NCBI GenBank assembly: GCA_029782025.1
Contig: JAKOVR010000101.1
Coordinates: 1 to 41,673 of the forward strand
Direction of reading: 5' to 3'
DNA: 41,673 nucleotides
From: Actinomycetes bacterium
GTDB lineage: Bacteria > Actinomycetota > Acidimicrobiia > Acidimicrobiales > Acidimicrobilacustridaceae
Shown: piece after piece, positions 8,504-15,459 of the stretch
Numbering within the stretch: the stretch's first letter is position 1
How the letters are laid out: the number at the start of each line of letters is the position of its first letter
Notes under the pieces: model-generated
Seen by the model: only the letters and a program-made list of their open reading frames with translations
What the model was told of the DNA's origin: nothing
Databases searched by the model: none
Made by a program: the position numbers and the translations under genes

Positions 8504-8624
8504 TGGGAACCCCTTGCTTCTGTGCCCCTACGGTTCCGCCCGCTGCACACCGAGGAGTTCCCCGGGAGCGTCCAATCTAGACCAGGAATCCACATCTGCC
8601 CAGGGGTCGACCCCGATCCGGGGA

Positions 8625-9620
8625 TCAGGTGTTCGTCCCCGGGAGCTCGCGGACCACGTCCGCCGCCGGCTTGTCGGGGCGGAACCCCACGAACCGGGGA
8701 TGGCGCAGGTGGCCCCCCGCCGGCCACTCGGCGAAGGCCACCTCGATCACGAGGAGGGGCGGGACCCAGCGGACGGCCTCGCCGGTGGGGACGCCCCGCT
8801 GGGCGGTGGGCCGGTCCGACGCCAGCGGGCGGAGCCGCGCGTCGATGGCGGCGATCGTGGCGTGGTCGAAGCCCGAGCCCACCTTCCCGGCCACCACGAG
8901 GTCGGGCCCGTCGTGCACGCCCACCACGAGGGCGCCGAAGCCGGCGCGCGACCCCTGCGGTTCGGTGAACCCGAGCACCACGAACTCCTGGCGGGCCGTG
9001 CACTTGACCTTCTGCCAGCGGTCGGAGCGCCGGCCCACGTAGGTGGACGCGCCGTGCTTGGCCACCACGCCCTCCCACCCCTGCCCGCACAGCAACTCGA
9101 ACAGCGCGGCGCCCCCGCCCTCGGTGGCCGGGTTGAGGGCGACCCCCGGCGGGAACGGCGCCAGCTGCTCGAGCACGGCCCGGCGGGCCGTGTAGGCGAG
9201 CGGGCGCAGGTCGCGACCGCCGTGGTGCAGCACGTCGAACACGACGTAGGTGAGCACGGCTCCACGGGCGGCCACGGGCAGGTCGCCGATGCGCTGCAGG
9301 CGCCCGAAGCTCGGGCGGCCGTCCTCGAAGGCCACGATCTCGCCGTCGAGCACCACCGGCCCGCCCGGCCACGCCGAGAAGGCGGCGGCCACGGCCGGGA
9401 ACTGGTCGGCCAGCGACCGGGCCGAGCGCGACACGAGGCGCACGTCGCCGGCGACGAAGGCGAGGCCGCGGTACCCATCGAGCTTGGGCTCGTACCACCA
9501 GCCCTCGCCGGCCGGCAGCGACGCCGCGGCCGTGGCCAGCATCGGGGCGCGGGCGCCGGGGAACGCCTCCGCCGGGGCGGCGGCCACGAGGTCGTCGATC
9601 TCGCCGGGGCCATGGGTCAT
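8625..9620 (-). CDS. ATP-dependent DNA ligase, stand-alone LigD ligase domain
   Basis: The 331-residue protein has the nucleotidyltransferase core with the adenylated lysine in motif I (EPKLDGYRG near residue 45), motif III DVLHHGGRDL, motif IV EGVVAKH and motif V WQKVKC. The OB-fold domain follows (EFVVLGFTEPQG, VAGKVGSGFD) and ends with HPRFVGFRPDKP. It should seal nicks and double-strand breaks in Ku-dependent end joining. Unlike mycobacterial LigD it is not fused to the polymerase or phosphoesterase modules, and no phosphoesterase gene is seen nearby. The ATG at 9620 is preceded by GGTGG. The Nfu-N gene ends 22 nt upstream on the same strand. Confidence 0.92.
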   Translation of the reverse strand: MTHGPGEIDDLVAAAPAEAFPGARAPMLATAAASLPAGEGWWYEPKLDGYRGLAFVAGDVRLVSRSARSLADQFPAVAAAFSAWPGGPVVLDGEIVAFEDGRPSFGRLQRIGDLPVAARGAVLTYVVFDVLHHGGRDLRPLAYTARRAVLEQLAPFPPGVALNPATEGGGAALFELLCGQGWEGVVAKHGASTYVGRRSDRWQKVKCTARQEFVVLGFTEPQGSRAGFGALVVGVHDGPDLVVAGKVGSGFDHATIAAIDARLRPLASDRPTAQRGVPTGEAVRWVPPLLVIEVAFAEWPAGGHLRHPRFVGFRPDKPAADVVRELPGTNT

Positions 9621-9626
9621 GGTGCC

Positions 9627-9643
9627 ACCGGCCCGGGGCCGGT
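9627..9643. repeat. GC-rich palindrome between Nfu-N and ligase genes
   Basis: ACCGGCCC and GGGCCGGT flank a single G, spanning the stop of the Nfu-N gene and the 22-nt gap before the ligase. It could weaken read-through into the ligase gene. GC-rich palindromes this short also arise by chance here. Confidence 0.3.
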
Positions 9644-9969
9644 CAGTCGGCCGACGCGCCCTCGGGGATCACGACCTCGACCCCTTCGCGGTAGTAGATG
9701 AACAGCTCCTCGAGGAGCTCCTTCAGGCCGGCGCCGCTCCCGCCCGAGGCGAGCTGGACGGTGACGACGTTGCCGTTGACCTGCACGAGGGCCACGTTGC
9801 CGTGGTCGAACACCCGCCGGGCGAGCTCGTCGACCGGCCGCTCGCCGACCGCTTCGTCGCGGGACCGGAAGATGTCGTGGCCCATGCCCGACAGCACACG
9901 GTTGGTCTCGAACCGCAGCACGTCGGGGCGGCTGGTCTGCTTCTGGACGACGGTGACGGCCTGGCCCAT
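9643..9969 (-). CDS. Nfu/NifU N-terminal-domain (Nfu_N) protein
   Basis: The 108-residue protein begins GQAVTVVQKQTSRPDVLRFE, which matches the Nfu_N fold (an Fe-S scaffold accessory domain) that usually opens with a short strand, then a PNPxxLKF-like segment. VLSGMGHDIFRSRDEAV and RRVFDHGNVALVQVNGNVVTVQL follow as in the family, where the last strand precedes a C-terminal CxxC Nfu domain. Here no Cys is present and the protein ends with an acidic helix, so it cannot bind a cluster by the usual CxxC; its role is unknown. The start is the ATG at 9969; the longer open frame upstream overlaps the next gene and is only Pro/Thr-rich. It follows the small membrane protein gene by 13 nt. Confidence 0.7.
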   Translation of the reverse strand: MGQAVTVVQKQTSRPDVLRFETNRVLSGMGHDIFRSRDEAVGERPVDELARRVFDHGNVALVQVNGNVVTVQLASGGSGAGLKELLEELFIYYREGVEVVIPEGASAD

Positions 9970-9982
9970 ACGGCTCGAGAGC

Positions 9983-10483
9983 CTACCGGCGACCCGCCGG
10001 CGCAGGCGATTCCTGACCGGGGGCGACGGGGTCGCCCCCACCGGACCGGTCGGACCGGTCGGACCGGCCCGACCCGTCGGATCCGTCGGCACCGCGGGCG
10101 GCCGGCAGCGTGCGCCACACGCCCGCGGCGAGGGCCACGGACACGACGCCGAGCACCGTGTGGACCACGTTGAACCCCACCGGGCTACTCACGCCGGGGT
10201 GCTCGGTGAGCCAGATCTGGGGCACCCGGACCGCCCACACCACGACCGTGGCCGCGGCGTGGGCCCGGGCCAGCACCGCCCACGGCCCGGTCCGCCGCCA
10301 TCCGGTGGCGCCGGCGGCCGCCGCCAGTGCCAGGAGCGCGGAGGCCAGCGCGATCGAGGCCGACCGGGTGGCGCCGGTGAGCGACGCGTCGTCGAGCGCG
10401 TTGCGGATGCGGGTGGCCCACACGAACCCCGTCCAGACCACCGACAGGGCGAGCACGAGGAGGAAGCGGCGGGCCGGGGCCAT
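9983..10483 (-). CDS. Small integral membrane protein of unknown function
   Basis: The 166-residue protein has four predicted membrane segments: FLLVLALSVVWTGFVWA near residue 8, ASIALASALLALAAAAGA near 43, AAATVVVWAVRVPQIWL near 76 and VVHTVLGVVSVALAAGVW near 106. A hydrophilic tail built from a Ser-Asp-Arg repeat (GRSDRSDRSGGGD) follows, encoded by a 9-bp tandem repeat. I do not recognise a family. TACCGT lies 8 nt before the ATG at 10483 and no ribosome binding site is visible. It may be cotranscribed with the Nfu-N gene that starts 13 nt downstream. Confidence 0.65.
   Translation of the reverse strand: MAPARRFLLVLALSVVWTGFVWATRIRNALDDASLTGATRSASIALASALLALAAAAGATGWRRTGPWAVLARAHAAATVVVWAVRVPQIWLTEHPGVSSPVGFNVVHTVLGVVSVALAAGVWRTLPAARGADGSDGSGRSDRSDRSGGGDPVAPGQESPAPAGRR
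10043..10089. repeat. Degenerate 9-bp tandem repeat inside the membrane-protein gene
   Basis: About five copies of GGACCGGTC, decaying towards GGATCCGTC, encode the Ser-Asp-Arg/Gly tail. A 9-bp period keeps the frame, so copy-number change would lengthen or shorten the tail. Confidence 0.6.
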
Positions 10484-10528
10484 GGCCGGCGACGGTAGCG
10501 GCGCCCGCCCCGCCCGACGAAACGGCAG

Positions 10529-11215
10529 CTACCAGGGCAGGGTGTGGGTCTCGAGCCAGCGCTCGTCGAGCTCCTTGATGCGGGCGATGAACCGGTCACC
10601 GAACGAGGCCTGCAGCTCGGGATCCCGGGTGAGGGTGTCGACCCAGTCGGTGGAGATCTGGGACCACTTCGGCGCGTCGATCCCGAACCGGGCGTACATC
10701 GGCTCGAAGGGCACGGGCCGGACGTCGCCCTCCTTCAGATCGGTGTTGATCATGGCCAGCATCTCGAGGTACTCGTCGATCGTGGCGGTGGCCCGCGGCC
10801 CGCCCCAGGTGGACAGCGCGGCCTGGTAGAGCGGCATGTAGGCGAGGGCCACCTCGGCGGCCGTGGCCGGATCGTGCATCCGGGCGTTCCAGCCGTCCAT
10901 CGCCGCCTGCCACGTGGCCCGGTCCACCCCCTCGGCCTCCGCCACCTGCGCGCACCGCTCGAGGTCGTTGTCGCAGCCGGCCATCTTGGCCGCCAGCTCG
11001 GCGTACCGCTCGAGGCTGATGCCGGCGATGGGGGCCAGGGCGGCGCTGGGACCGCCGGTGGCGGGGAGGCCGGGCGGAGCCGGAGCCGGAGCCAGGGCGG
11101 CGGGCGGCCCGCCGGCGGCAGCACCTCCCACGGCCGCCGTGGCGGCCGAGGTCATGGTGCCGGCCATCTGCGTGGCGGAGCCGCTGGCCTTGTTGAGCAT
11201 GTCGCGGATTCCCAT
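10529..11215 (-). CDS. Uncharacterised protein with Ala/Pro-rich N-terminus
   Basis: The 228-residue product has a short amphipathic start (GIRDMLNKASGSATQMAG), an Ala/Pro/Gly-rich linker to about residue 62, then a helical domain starting ISLERYAELAAKMAG with two Cys (CDNDLERC), a WNARM segment and the C-terminal WSQISTDWVDTLTRDPEL helix. No signal peptide or membrane span is evident. I do not recognise its function. GAGGA lies 7 nt before the ATG at 11215. The stop is 45 nt from the start of the membrane-protein gene, so the run from here to ku may form one transcript. Confidence 0.7.
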   Translation of the reverse strand: MGIRDMLNKASGSATQMAGTMTSAATAAVGGAAAGGPPAALAPAPAPPGLPATGGPSAALAPIAGISLERYAELAAKMAGCDNDLERCAQVAEAEGVDRATWQAAMDGWNARMHDPATAAEVALAYMPLYQAALSTWGGPRATATIDEYLEMLAMINTDLKEGDVRPVPFEPMYARFGIDAPKWSQISTDWVDTLTRDPELQASFGDRFIARIKELDERWLETHTLPW

Positions 11216-11303
11216 GCCCGGATCCTCGACGCCATCGCCGGGGCCGTCATGAGCAACGACTACTCACCGGCCCCCGCCGGGGCGCACCGCCGCGCCGGGG
11301 CGC

Positions 11304-12539
11304 TCAGCGCTCGAACACGAGCGGGAGGGACCGGGGGCCGCGCACCTGGCCGGCCGACCACGTCACGGCGTCGGGATCGGCGAGACGGAACGGCGGCACC
11401 CGCTCGATGAAGCGCTGGACCGCGGCCTGCACCTCCAGCCGGGCCAGGTTCGACCCGAGGCAGCGGTGGATGCCCACCCCGAAGGCGACGTGGCGGTTGT
11501 GGGCCCGGTCGATCACCACCTCGTCGGCCCGTTCGAACACCGACGGGTCGCGGTTGGCGGCCGGGAACGGCAGGAGCAGCGGGTCGCCGGCGTGCATCGG
11601 GCAGCCCTGGAACTCGGTGTCGACGGCCAGCTCGCGCGCCATGGTGACCGGCGCGTACGCCCGGAGGAACTCCTCCAGCGCCACCGGCCACAGCCCGGGA
11701 TCGGCGACGAGGCGGTCACGGTCGTCCGGGTGACCCGCCAGGTGCCAGATGGTGGAGCCGATGGCGCTCCACGTGGTGTCGATGCCGGCCACCACCATGA
11801 GGAGCACCACCCCGAGCAGCTCCTGGTCGGTGAGGGGGCGGTCCTCGTCGGCCGAGGCCTCGACGAGGTTGCCGGACTGGCCCTCGCCCGAGGACCGGAT
11901 GGTGGCGTGGGCGAGGTAGGACACGAGGTCGTCGCCAGGGGCGTCGCGGCGGGCCAGCATCTGCTCCCGGAAGTAGCCGAAGAAGTCCTGCAGGGCGAGC
12001 ATGGCCGTGGCGAAGTCGGAGATGCCGACCTCGAGCAGGTCGTGCACCCACCCCCGGAAGCGGTCGCCCTCCTCCTCCGGCACGCCGAGCAGGTGGGCGA
12101 TGAGCCGGACGGGCACGTGCTGGGAGAACTGCACCGCGGCGTCGCACCCGTCGGCGTCGACGAAGGCATCGATGAGGTCGTCGGCGATGGCGACGACGCG
12201 GGGCCGCAGCGCCTCGATCGGCTTGGGCGCGAAGAAGGGCAGGAGCAGGCGACGGATGGCGGTGTGGTACGGCGGGTCGCTGGAGATGGGCGGCGCCATC
12301 ACGCCGAACTCGGCCATGGCGAGGTACTCGGTGACGATCGGGCTCCGCGACGAGAAGGTGGTGGTGTCGTGGGCGACCGCCACCACGTCGTCGTAGCGGG
12401 TCGGGACCCACATGCCCCGGAACCGCTCGGAGCGGGCCACGGGGCACGACTCGCGCAGCTCGTCCCAGATGGCGTACGGCGCGGCGCTGTAGCCCGGATC
12501 GGTGTGGTCGAACTGCGTCCGCCAGTCGGTGACCGTCAT
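11304..12539 (-). CDS. Cytochrome P450
   Basis: The 411-residue protein is a bacterial soluble class P450. The I-helix oxygen-activation motif AGIDTTW, the ExxR of helix K (EEFLRAYAP), the PAANRDPSVFERAD meander and the heme-thiolate loop FGVGIHRCLG with its Cys ligand are all present. It should hydroxylate a small lipophilic substrate with electrons from a ferredoxin encoded elsewhere. The start is the ATG at 12539 with GGGGGGAACG before it; the longer frame begins upstream of that site. The substrate is unknown. A palindromic promoter region (12561-12597) lies just upstream. Confidence 0.95.
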   Translation of the reverse strand: MTVTDWRTQFDHTDPGYSAAPYAIWDELRESCPVARSERFRGMWVPTRYDDVVAVAHDTTTFSSRSPIVTEYLAMAEFGVMAPPISSDPPYHTAIRRLLLPFFAPKPIEALRPRVVAIADDLIDAFVDADGCDAAVQFSQHVPVRLIAHLLGVPEEEGDRFRGWVHDLLEVGISDFATAMLALQDFFGYFREQMLARRDAPGDDLVSYLAHATIRSSGEGQSGNLVEASADEDRPLTDQELLGVVLLMVVAGIDTTWSAIGSTIWHLAGHPDDRDRLVADPGLWPVALEEFLRAYAPVTMARELAVDTEFQGCPMHAGDPLLLPFPAANRDPSVFERADEVVIDRAHNRHVAFGVGIHRCLGSNLARLEVQAAVQRFIERVPPFRLADPDAVTWSAGQVRGPRSLPLVFER

Positions 12540-12560
12540 CGTTCCCCCCGGAGCGATTCG

Positions 12561-12578
12561 GGCGGCCGGCCGGCCGCC
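12561..12578. repeat. Perfect 18-bp GC palindrome upstream of the P450 gene
   Basis: GGCGGCCGGCCGGCCGCC is fully self-complementary and lies 22 nt before the P450 start. It may form a hairpin in the leader or be a binding site; composition makes such palindromes fairly likely. Confidence 0.35.
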
Positions 12579-12582
12579 GCCT

Positions 12583-12597
12583 GTTACTCGTGGTAAC
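12583..12597. promoter_or_regulatory. Candidate operator GTTAC-N5-GTAAC before the P450 gene
   Basis: GTTAC and GTAAC flank 5 nt. It is an AT-containing dyad in otherwise GC-dominated DNA, 44 nt upstream of the P450 start, a usual place for a repressor site. No regulator gene is adjacent. Confidence 0.35.
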
Positions 12598-12653
12598 GCA
12601 TTCTCGACGGTGACGCGGTCGCCTGTCCAGCACACTGGGGTCTGGCCCAGGAG

Positions 12654-12965
12654 TCAGACCAACCGGAGTCGACGGGGCAGCACGCGGGCCGCGCCAGCCG
12701 GATGGGCCGCCCGGGCGGGGTCGGCCCCCTCACCGCCGGCGACCCGGACGAGGACGGGACGCACCGGCACCGCGGGCTGGGGATCGACGCGGAGGGGGGC
12801 GTCGACCCACCGGTTGGACTGGCGCAGGCGGCGGGCGGCGGCGCCGATCTCGGCCACGGCGGCGTGGGTACCGCCCTGCTCGAGGCCGGCGTTGGCCCGC
12901 AGGTCCCGGGCCGCACCCCGATGCTCGAGTCGATCGGCCGCCGAGAGCTCCGTCGCGTTCGCCAT
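12654..12965 (-). CDS. Small hypothetical protein
   Basis: The 103-residue frame begins ANATELSAADRLEHRGAARD and contains ALRVDPQPAVPVRPVLVRV-like basic and Pro/Val segments towards the end. There is no signal peptide or membrane span and I recognise no family. AAAGGTGA stands about 7 nt before the ATG at 12965 and third codon positions are almost all G or C, both of which favour a real gene over the overlapping frame on the other strand. It lies upstream of the P450 promoter on the same strand. Confidence 0.55.
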   Translation of the reverse strand: MANATELSAADRLEHRGAARDLRANAGLEQGGTHAAVAEIGAAARRLRQSNRWVDAPLRVDPQPAVPVRPVLVRVAGGEGADPARAAHPAGAARVLPRRLRLV

Positions 12966-13165
12966 CCCTGTCACCTTTCGCCGGGTCCTGTGTCGGGTTC
13001 CTCCCGGCGCTTCCCTGCAGGGCGGCGCCGGAACTGCACACAGGAACGGCGCGCCCGCAGCCGACCTGAACGGGACAGGCGTCACGTCGGCCCGACAGAT
13101 GTCACACCGGCGGCCGGGCGGCGGGCGTGTACGCCGTTCCGCCCCGCCGGCGCGTCGTACCGGGC

Positions 13166-13927
13166 ATGACCGCCACCGCACCACCGAACCCCCGCCGCCG
13201 CGTCCCCCGCCGCCGGCGCACCACGACCGTGCTCACCCTCGGCGCGGCCGCGCTCACCGTCGTGGCCACCGGGTGTGTGACCGTGACCCAGAGCGCCAGC
13301 GCCGGCGCGCCGGTCGTCGGCGCACCATTCGTCGTGTGCGCCAAGCCCGTCAGCTCCACCACCGGCGCTCCGATCGCCGCCGACGGCGAGCTGGTGTTCA
13401 GCTGGGGCGACGGCGTGGGGTCCGGCACCGTCGTGCCCGTGCGAGGCGGCGCCTTGGCCTGCGCCGGCCACGTGTACCAGCGGGCCGACCTGTTCCGGAT
13501 CGGCGCCCAGTTCCGCTCGGCCGGCCCCGATGGGTGGACGAGCCTCACCGCCGGGAGCGACATCCGGATCATCCCCGAGCCCGATCCGCCGTCGTTCGTG
13601 ACCGGGTACCCGGTGGGAGCCGATCCCCGGGCGTGGTCCTTCTCCTTCCGCGACCGCTGGTTCAGCCCCGGGGTCACCCCCCACGAGGTCGCCGGCTCCT
13701 CGCTCGAGCCGTTCGACTGGCAAGCCCTCGCCGACGACGGCACGGTGGTGGCCAGCTCCTCCGGCAGCACCGAGTGGCCCCTCACCTTCCCCGGGCCGGG
13801 CACCTACACCGTCCGCCTGACCACGGGTCGGATCGTGCCCATCGATCCCGACGGTCCGTGGGGCGAGGCCGGCGTCATCAACGTCGAGGTGCCGCTCGTG
13901 TCCACGGTCCGGGTCACGGTGGCGTGA
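13166..13927 (+). CDS. Exported PKD-like lipoprotein
   Basis: The 253-residue product has a strongly basic N-terminus (RRRVPRRRR), a hydrophobic core and the lipobox-like VVATGC near residue 37, so it is probably a lipoprotein or otherwise exported. The mature part is beta-rich: FSWGDGVGSGTVVPV and FPGPGTYTVRLTTG are the two ends of PKD-type domains (GDG turn and GTYTVxLxV strand). No enzyme motif is seen. I prefer the ATG at 13166 because it gives a standard signal peptide; an in-frame GTG at 13127 is possible. Neither has a clear Shine-Dalgarno. It stands alone ahead of the acyl-CoA dehydrogenase. Confidence 0.75.
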   Translation: MTATAPPNPRRRVPRRRRTTTVLTLGAAALTVVATGCVTVTQSASAGAPVVGAPFVVCAKPVSSTTGAPIAADGELVFSWGDGVGSGTVVPVRGGALACAGHVYQRADLFRIGAQFRSAGPDGWTSLTAGSDIRIIPEPDPPSFVTGYPVGADPRAWSFSFRDRWFSPGVTPHEVAGSSLEPFDWQALADDGTVVASSSGSTEWPLTFPGPGTYTVRLTTGRIVPIDPDGPWGEAGVINVEVPLVSTVRVTVA

Positions 13928-13959
13928 GGCCGGCTTGGCCCGCCGGCCCCCCGGTCCCC

Positions 13960-13979
13960 TATATTGACCGCGCGGTCAA
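13960..13979 (+). promoter_or_regulatory. Promoter -10 (TATATT) overlapped by a perfect 16-bp TetR-type operator
   Basis: TATATT at 13960-13965 is the best -10 box in the region, with a TTGGCC -35-like hexamer at 13935. The perfect palindrome TTGACCGCGCGGTCAA at 13964-13979 overlaps its end and the expected transcription start, so a bound dimer would block transcription. Operators of this form (ACCGN2CGGT core) are typical of TetR-family regulators of acyl-CoA metabolism. No tetR gene is present in the window. Confidence 0.65.
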
Positions 13980-14039
13980 GAAACCGCCGGGGGGCCGAAC
14001 CGGCCCGCCATCCGCCGAGACCGGAGCCAAGGGGGACCG

Positions 14040-15305
14040 ATGTCCGACGCCGTGCCCACCCTCGAGGAGTTCGAGCAGGAGATCCTCGCCTTCCTCGACG
14101 CCAACGCCGAGAAGAAGGAGCTGCAGCGCTCCGAGGAATCCAAGTGGGGCGAGGGCAGCGACGACGTGTCGCTGTTCGAGGAGGTCGATCGGGACAAGGA
14201 GCTCGAGGACCTGAAGGCGGCCCAGGCCTGGCGGGCCAAGCGCTACGACGCCGGCCTCGGCTGGATCAGCGGCCCTACCGAGTACGGCGGTCGCCAACTG
14301 CCCCCGGCCTACGACCGGCTCTACGCCAACCTCGAGGGCCGCTACAAGATCCCCAACATGGGGTTCTTCGGCATCGGCCTCGGGATGGTCGCCCCCACGA
14401 TCAACGCCCACGCCACCAAGGAGGTCAAGGACCTCTACCTGGCCAAGATGTACCGGGGCGACCTCGTCGGCTGCCAGCTCTTCTCCGAGCCCGGGGCCGG
14501 CTCCGACCTGGCCGGGTTGCAGACCAAGGCCGAGCGCGACGGCGACGAGTGGATCCTCAACGGCCAGAAGGTGTGGACGTCGGGGGCCCACTACTCCGAC
14601 ATCGGCGAGATCATCTGCCGCACCGACCCCGACCAGCCCAAGCACAAGGGGCTCACCGGGTTCGTCGTCGACATGAGGGCGCCCGGGGTGGAGGTGCGCC
14701 CGCTGCGCCAGATGACCGGCGGCGCCAACTTCAACGAGGTCTTCTTCACCGACGTCCGCGTCCACGACAGCCACCGCCTCGGCGACGTCAACGAGGGCTG
14801 GACCGTGGCCCTCACGACGCTGATGAACGAGCGCGCCTCGATCGGTGGCGGCGGGGGCGGCGGCATGGGGCTCGCCTCGCTCACCCGCCTCGCCCAGCTG
14901 GTGGAGCACTTCGGCGTCAACGACGACCCGCTCGTGCGCCAGAAGTTGATGGACGTCTACATCCACTTCCAGGTGGCCAAGTACAACAACCAGCGGGCCA
15001 TGGACAAGATCAAGGCCGGGCAGCTCCCCGGGCCCGAGATGTCGATGGCGAAGCTCTCGCTGACCAACAACCTGTGGCGGACGGCCAACTTCGTGACCGA
15101 CGTGCTCGGCCCCCGCGTGATCGCCGACACCGGCGAGTGGGGCACCTTCGCCTGGGGGCAGCTGCTGTGCGGCGTGCCCGGCATGAAGGTCGCCGGCGGC
15201 ACCGACGAGGTGATGAAGAACATCGTCGGCGAGCGGGTGCTCGGGCTCCCCAAGGACCCCGGCATCGACGCCAAGGCGCCGTTCTCCCAGCTGCTGAAGA
15301 ACTAG
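14040..15305 (+). CDS. Acyl-CoA dehydrogenase
   Basis: The 421-residue flavoprotein has the all-helical N-domain, the middle beta-domain with QLFSEPGAGSDLAGL and WILNGQKVWTSGA (flavin and substrate binding), and the C-terminal helical domain ending in PGMKVAGGTDEVMKNIVGERVLG, the signature C-terminal helix. It oxidises an acyl-CoA at the alpha-beta bond and passes electrons to ETF. The chain-length range cannot be read from the sequence. A polyglycine run (GGGGGGGM near residue 274) is unusual for this loop. AAGGGGGA precedes the ATG at 14040. Expression is probably controlled by the TTGACCGC palindrome overlapping its promoter, suggesting induction by an acyl-CoA. Confidence 0.95.
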   Translation: MSDAVPTLEEFEQEILAFLDANAEKKELQRSEESKWGEGSDDVSLFEEVDRDKELEDLKAAQAWRAKRYDAGLGWISGPTEYGGRQLPPAYDRLYANLEGRYKIPNMGFFGIGLGMVAPTINAHATKEVKDLYLAKMYRGDLVGCQLFSEPGAGSDLAGLQTKAERDGDEWILNGQKVWTSGAHYSDIGEIICRTDPDQPKHKGLTGFVVDMRAPGVEVRPLRQMTGGANFNEVFFTDVRVHDSHRLGDVNEGWTVALTTLMNERASIGGGGGGGMGLASLTRLAQLVEHFGVNDDPLVRQKLMDVYIHFQVAKYNNQRAMDKIKAGQLPGPEMSMAKLSLTNNLWRTANFVTDVLGPRVIADTGEWGTFAWGQLLCGVPGMKVAGGTDEVMKNIVGERVLGLPKDPGIDAKAPFSQLLKN

Positions 15306-15310
15306 CGGCG

Positions 15311-15360
15311 GCCCACCGGCCCACCGGCCCACCGGCCCACCGGCCCACCGGCCCACCGGT
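15311..15360. repeat. 8-bp tandem repeat, six copies of CCCACCGG
   Basis: The unit repeats with a regular 8-bp period immediately after the acyl-CoA dehydrogenase stop (15305). It is not coding and has no dyad strong enough to be a clear terminator. Being out of frame with three, it is free to vary in copy number between strains. It separates the dehydrogenase from the cyclase operon. Confidence 0.75.
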
Positions 15361-15388
15361 CGCCCGTCGACCCACCGGCCGTCAGGCA

Positions 15389-15414
15389 GGCGTCATCTTG
15401 GCGTCATGTAATCT
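15389..15414 (+). promoter_or_regulatory. Promoter region of the cyclase-Crp operon with direct repeats
   Basis: Two copies of GGCGTCAT (15389-15396 and 15400-15407) are 11 bp apart, one helical turn, and run into TAATCT at 15409-15414, the best -10 candidate, 45 nt before the start codon. Tandem direct repeats on one face of the helix suggest a regulator site. The TGTCG dyad seen before the exported-protein genes is absent here. Confidence 0.35.
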
Positions 15415-15459
15415 CGTGGCTCTGGGGAGCACGGGCAATGCGAGCGAAAGGGAAGTGGG

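Noticed and set aside
13081..13105. GTCGG-C-CCGAC with GACAGA upstream of the PKD-like lipoprotein gene, resembling the TGTCG dyad
   Set aside because: The half-sites are separated by only one base instead of six, and no GGAT block follows; I did not count it as a member.
12502..14214. 570-codon frame on the plus strand
   Set aside because: Arg/Pro/Thr-rich translation crossing two supported genes and the acyl-CoA dehydrogenase promoter.
15311..15360. Possible CRISPR-like repeat array
   Set aside because: The unit is only 8 bp with no spacers; it is a simple tandem repeat.
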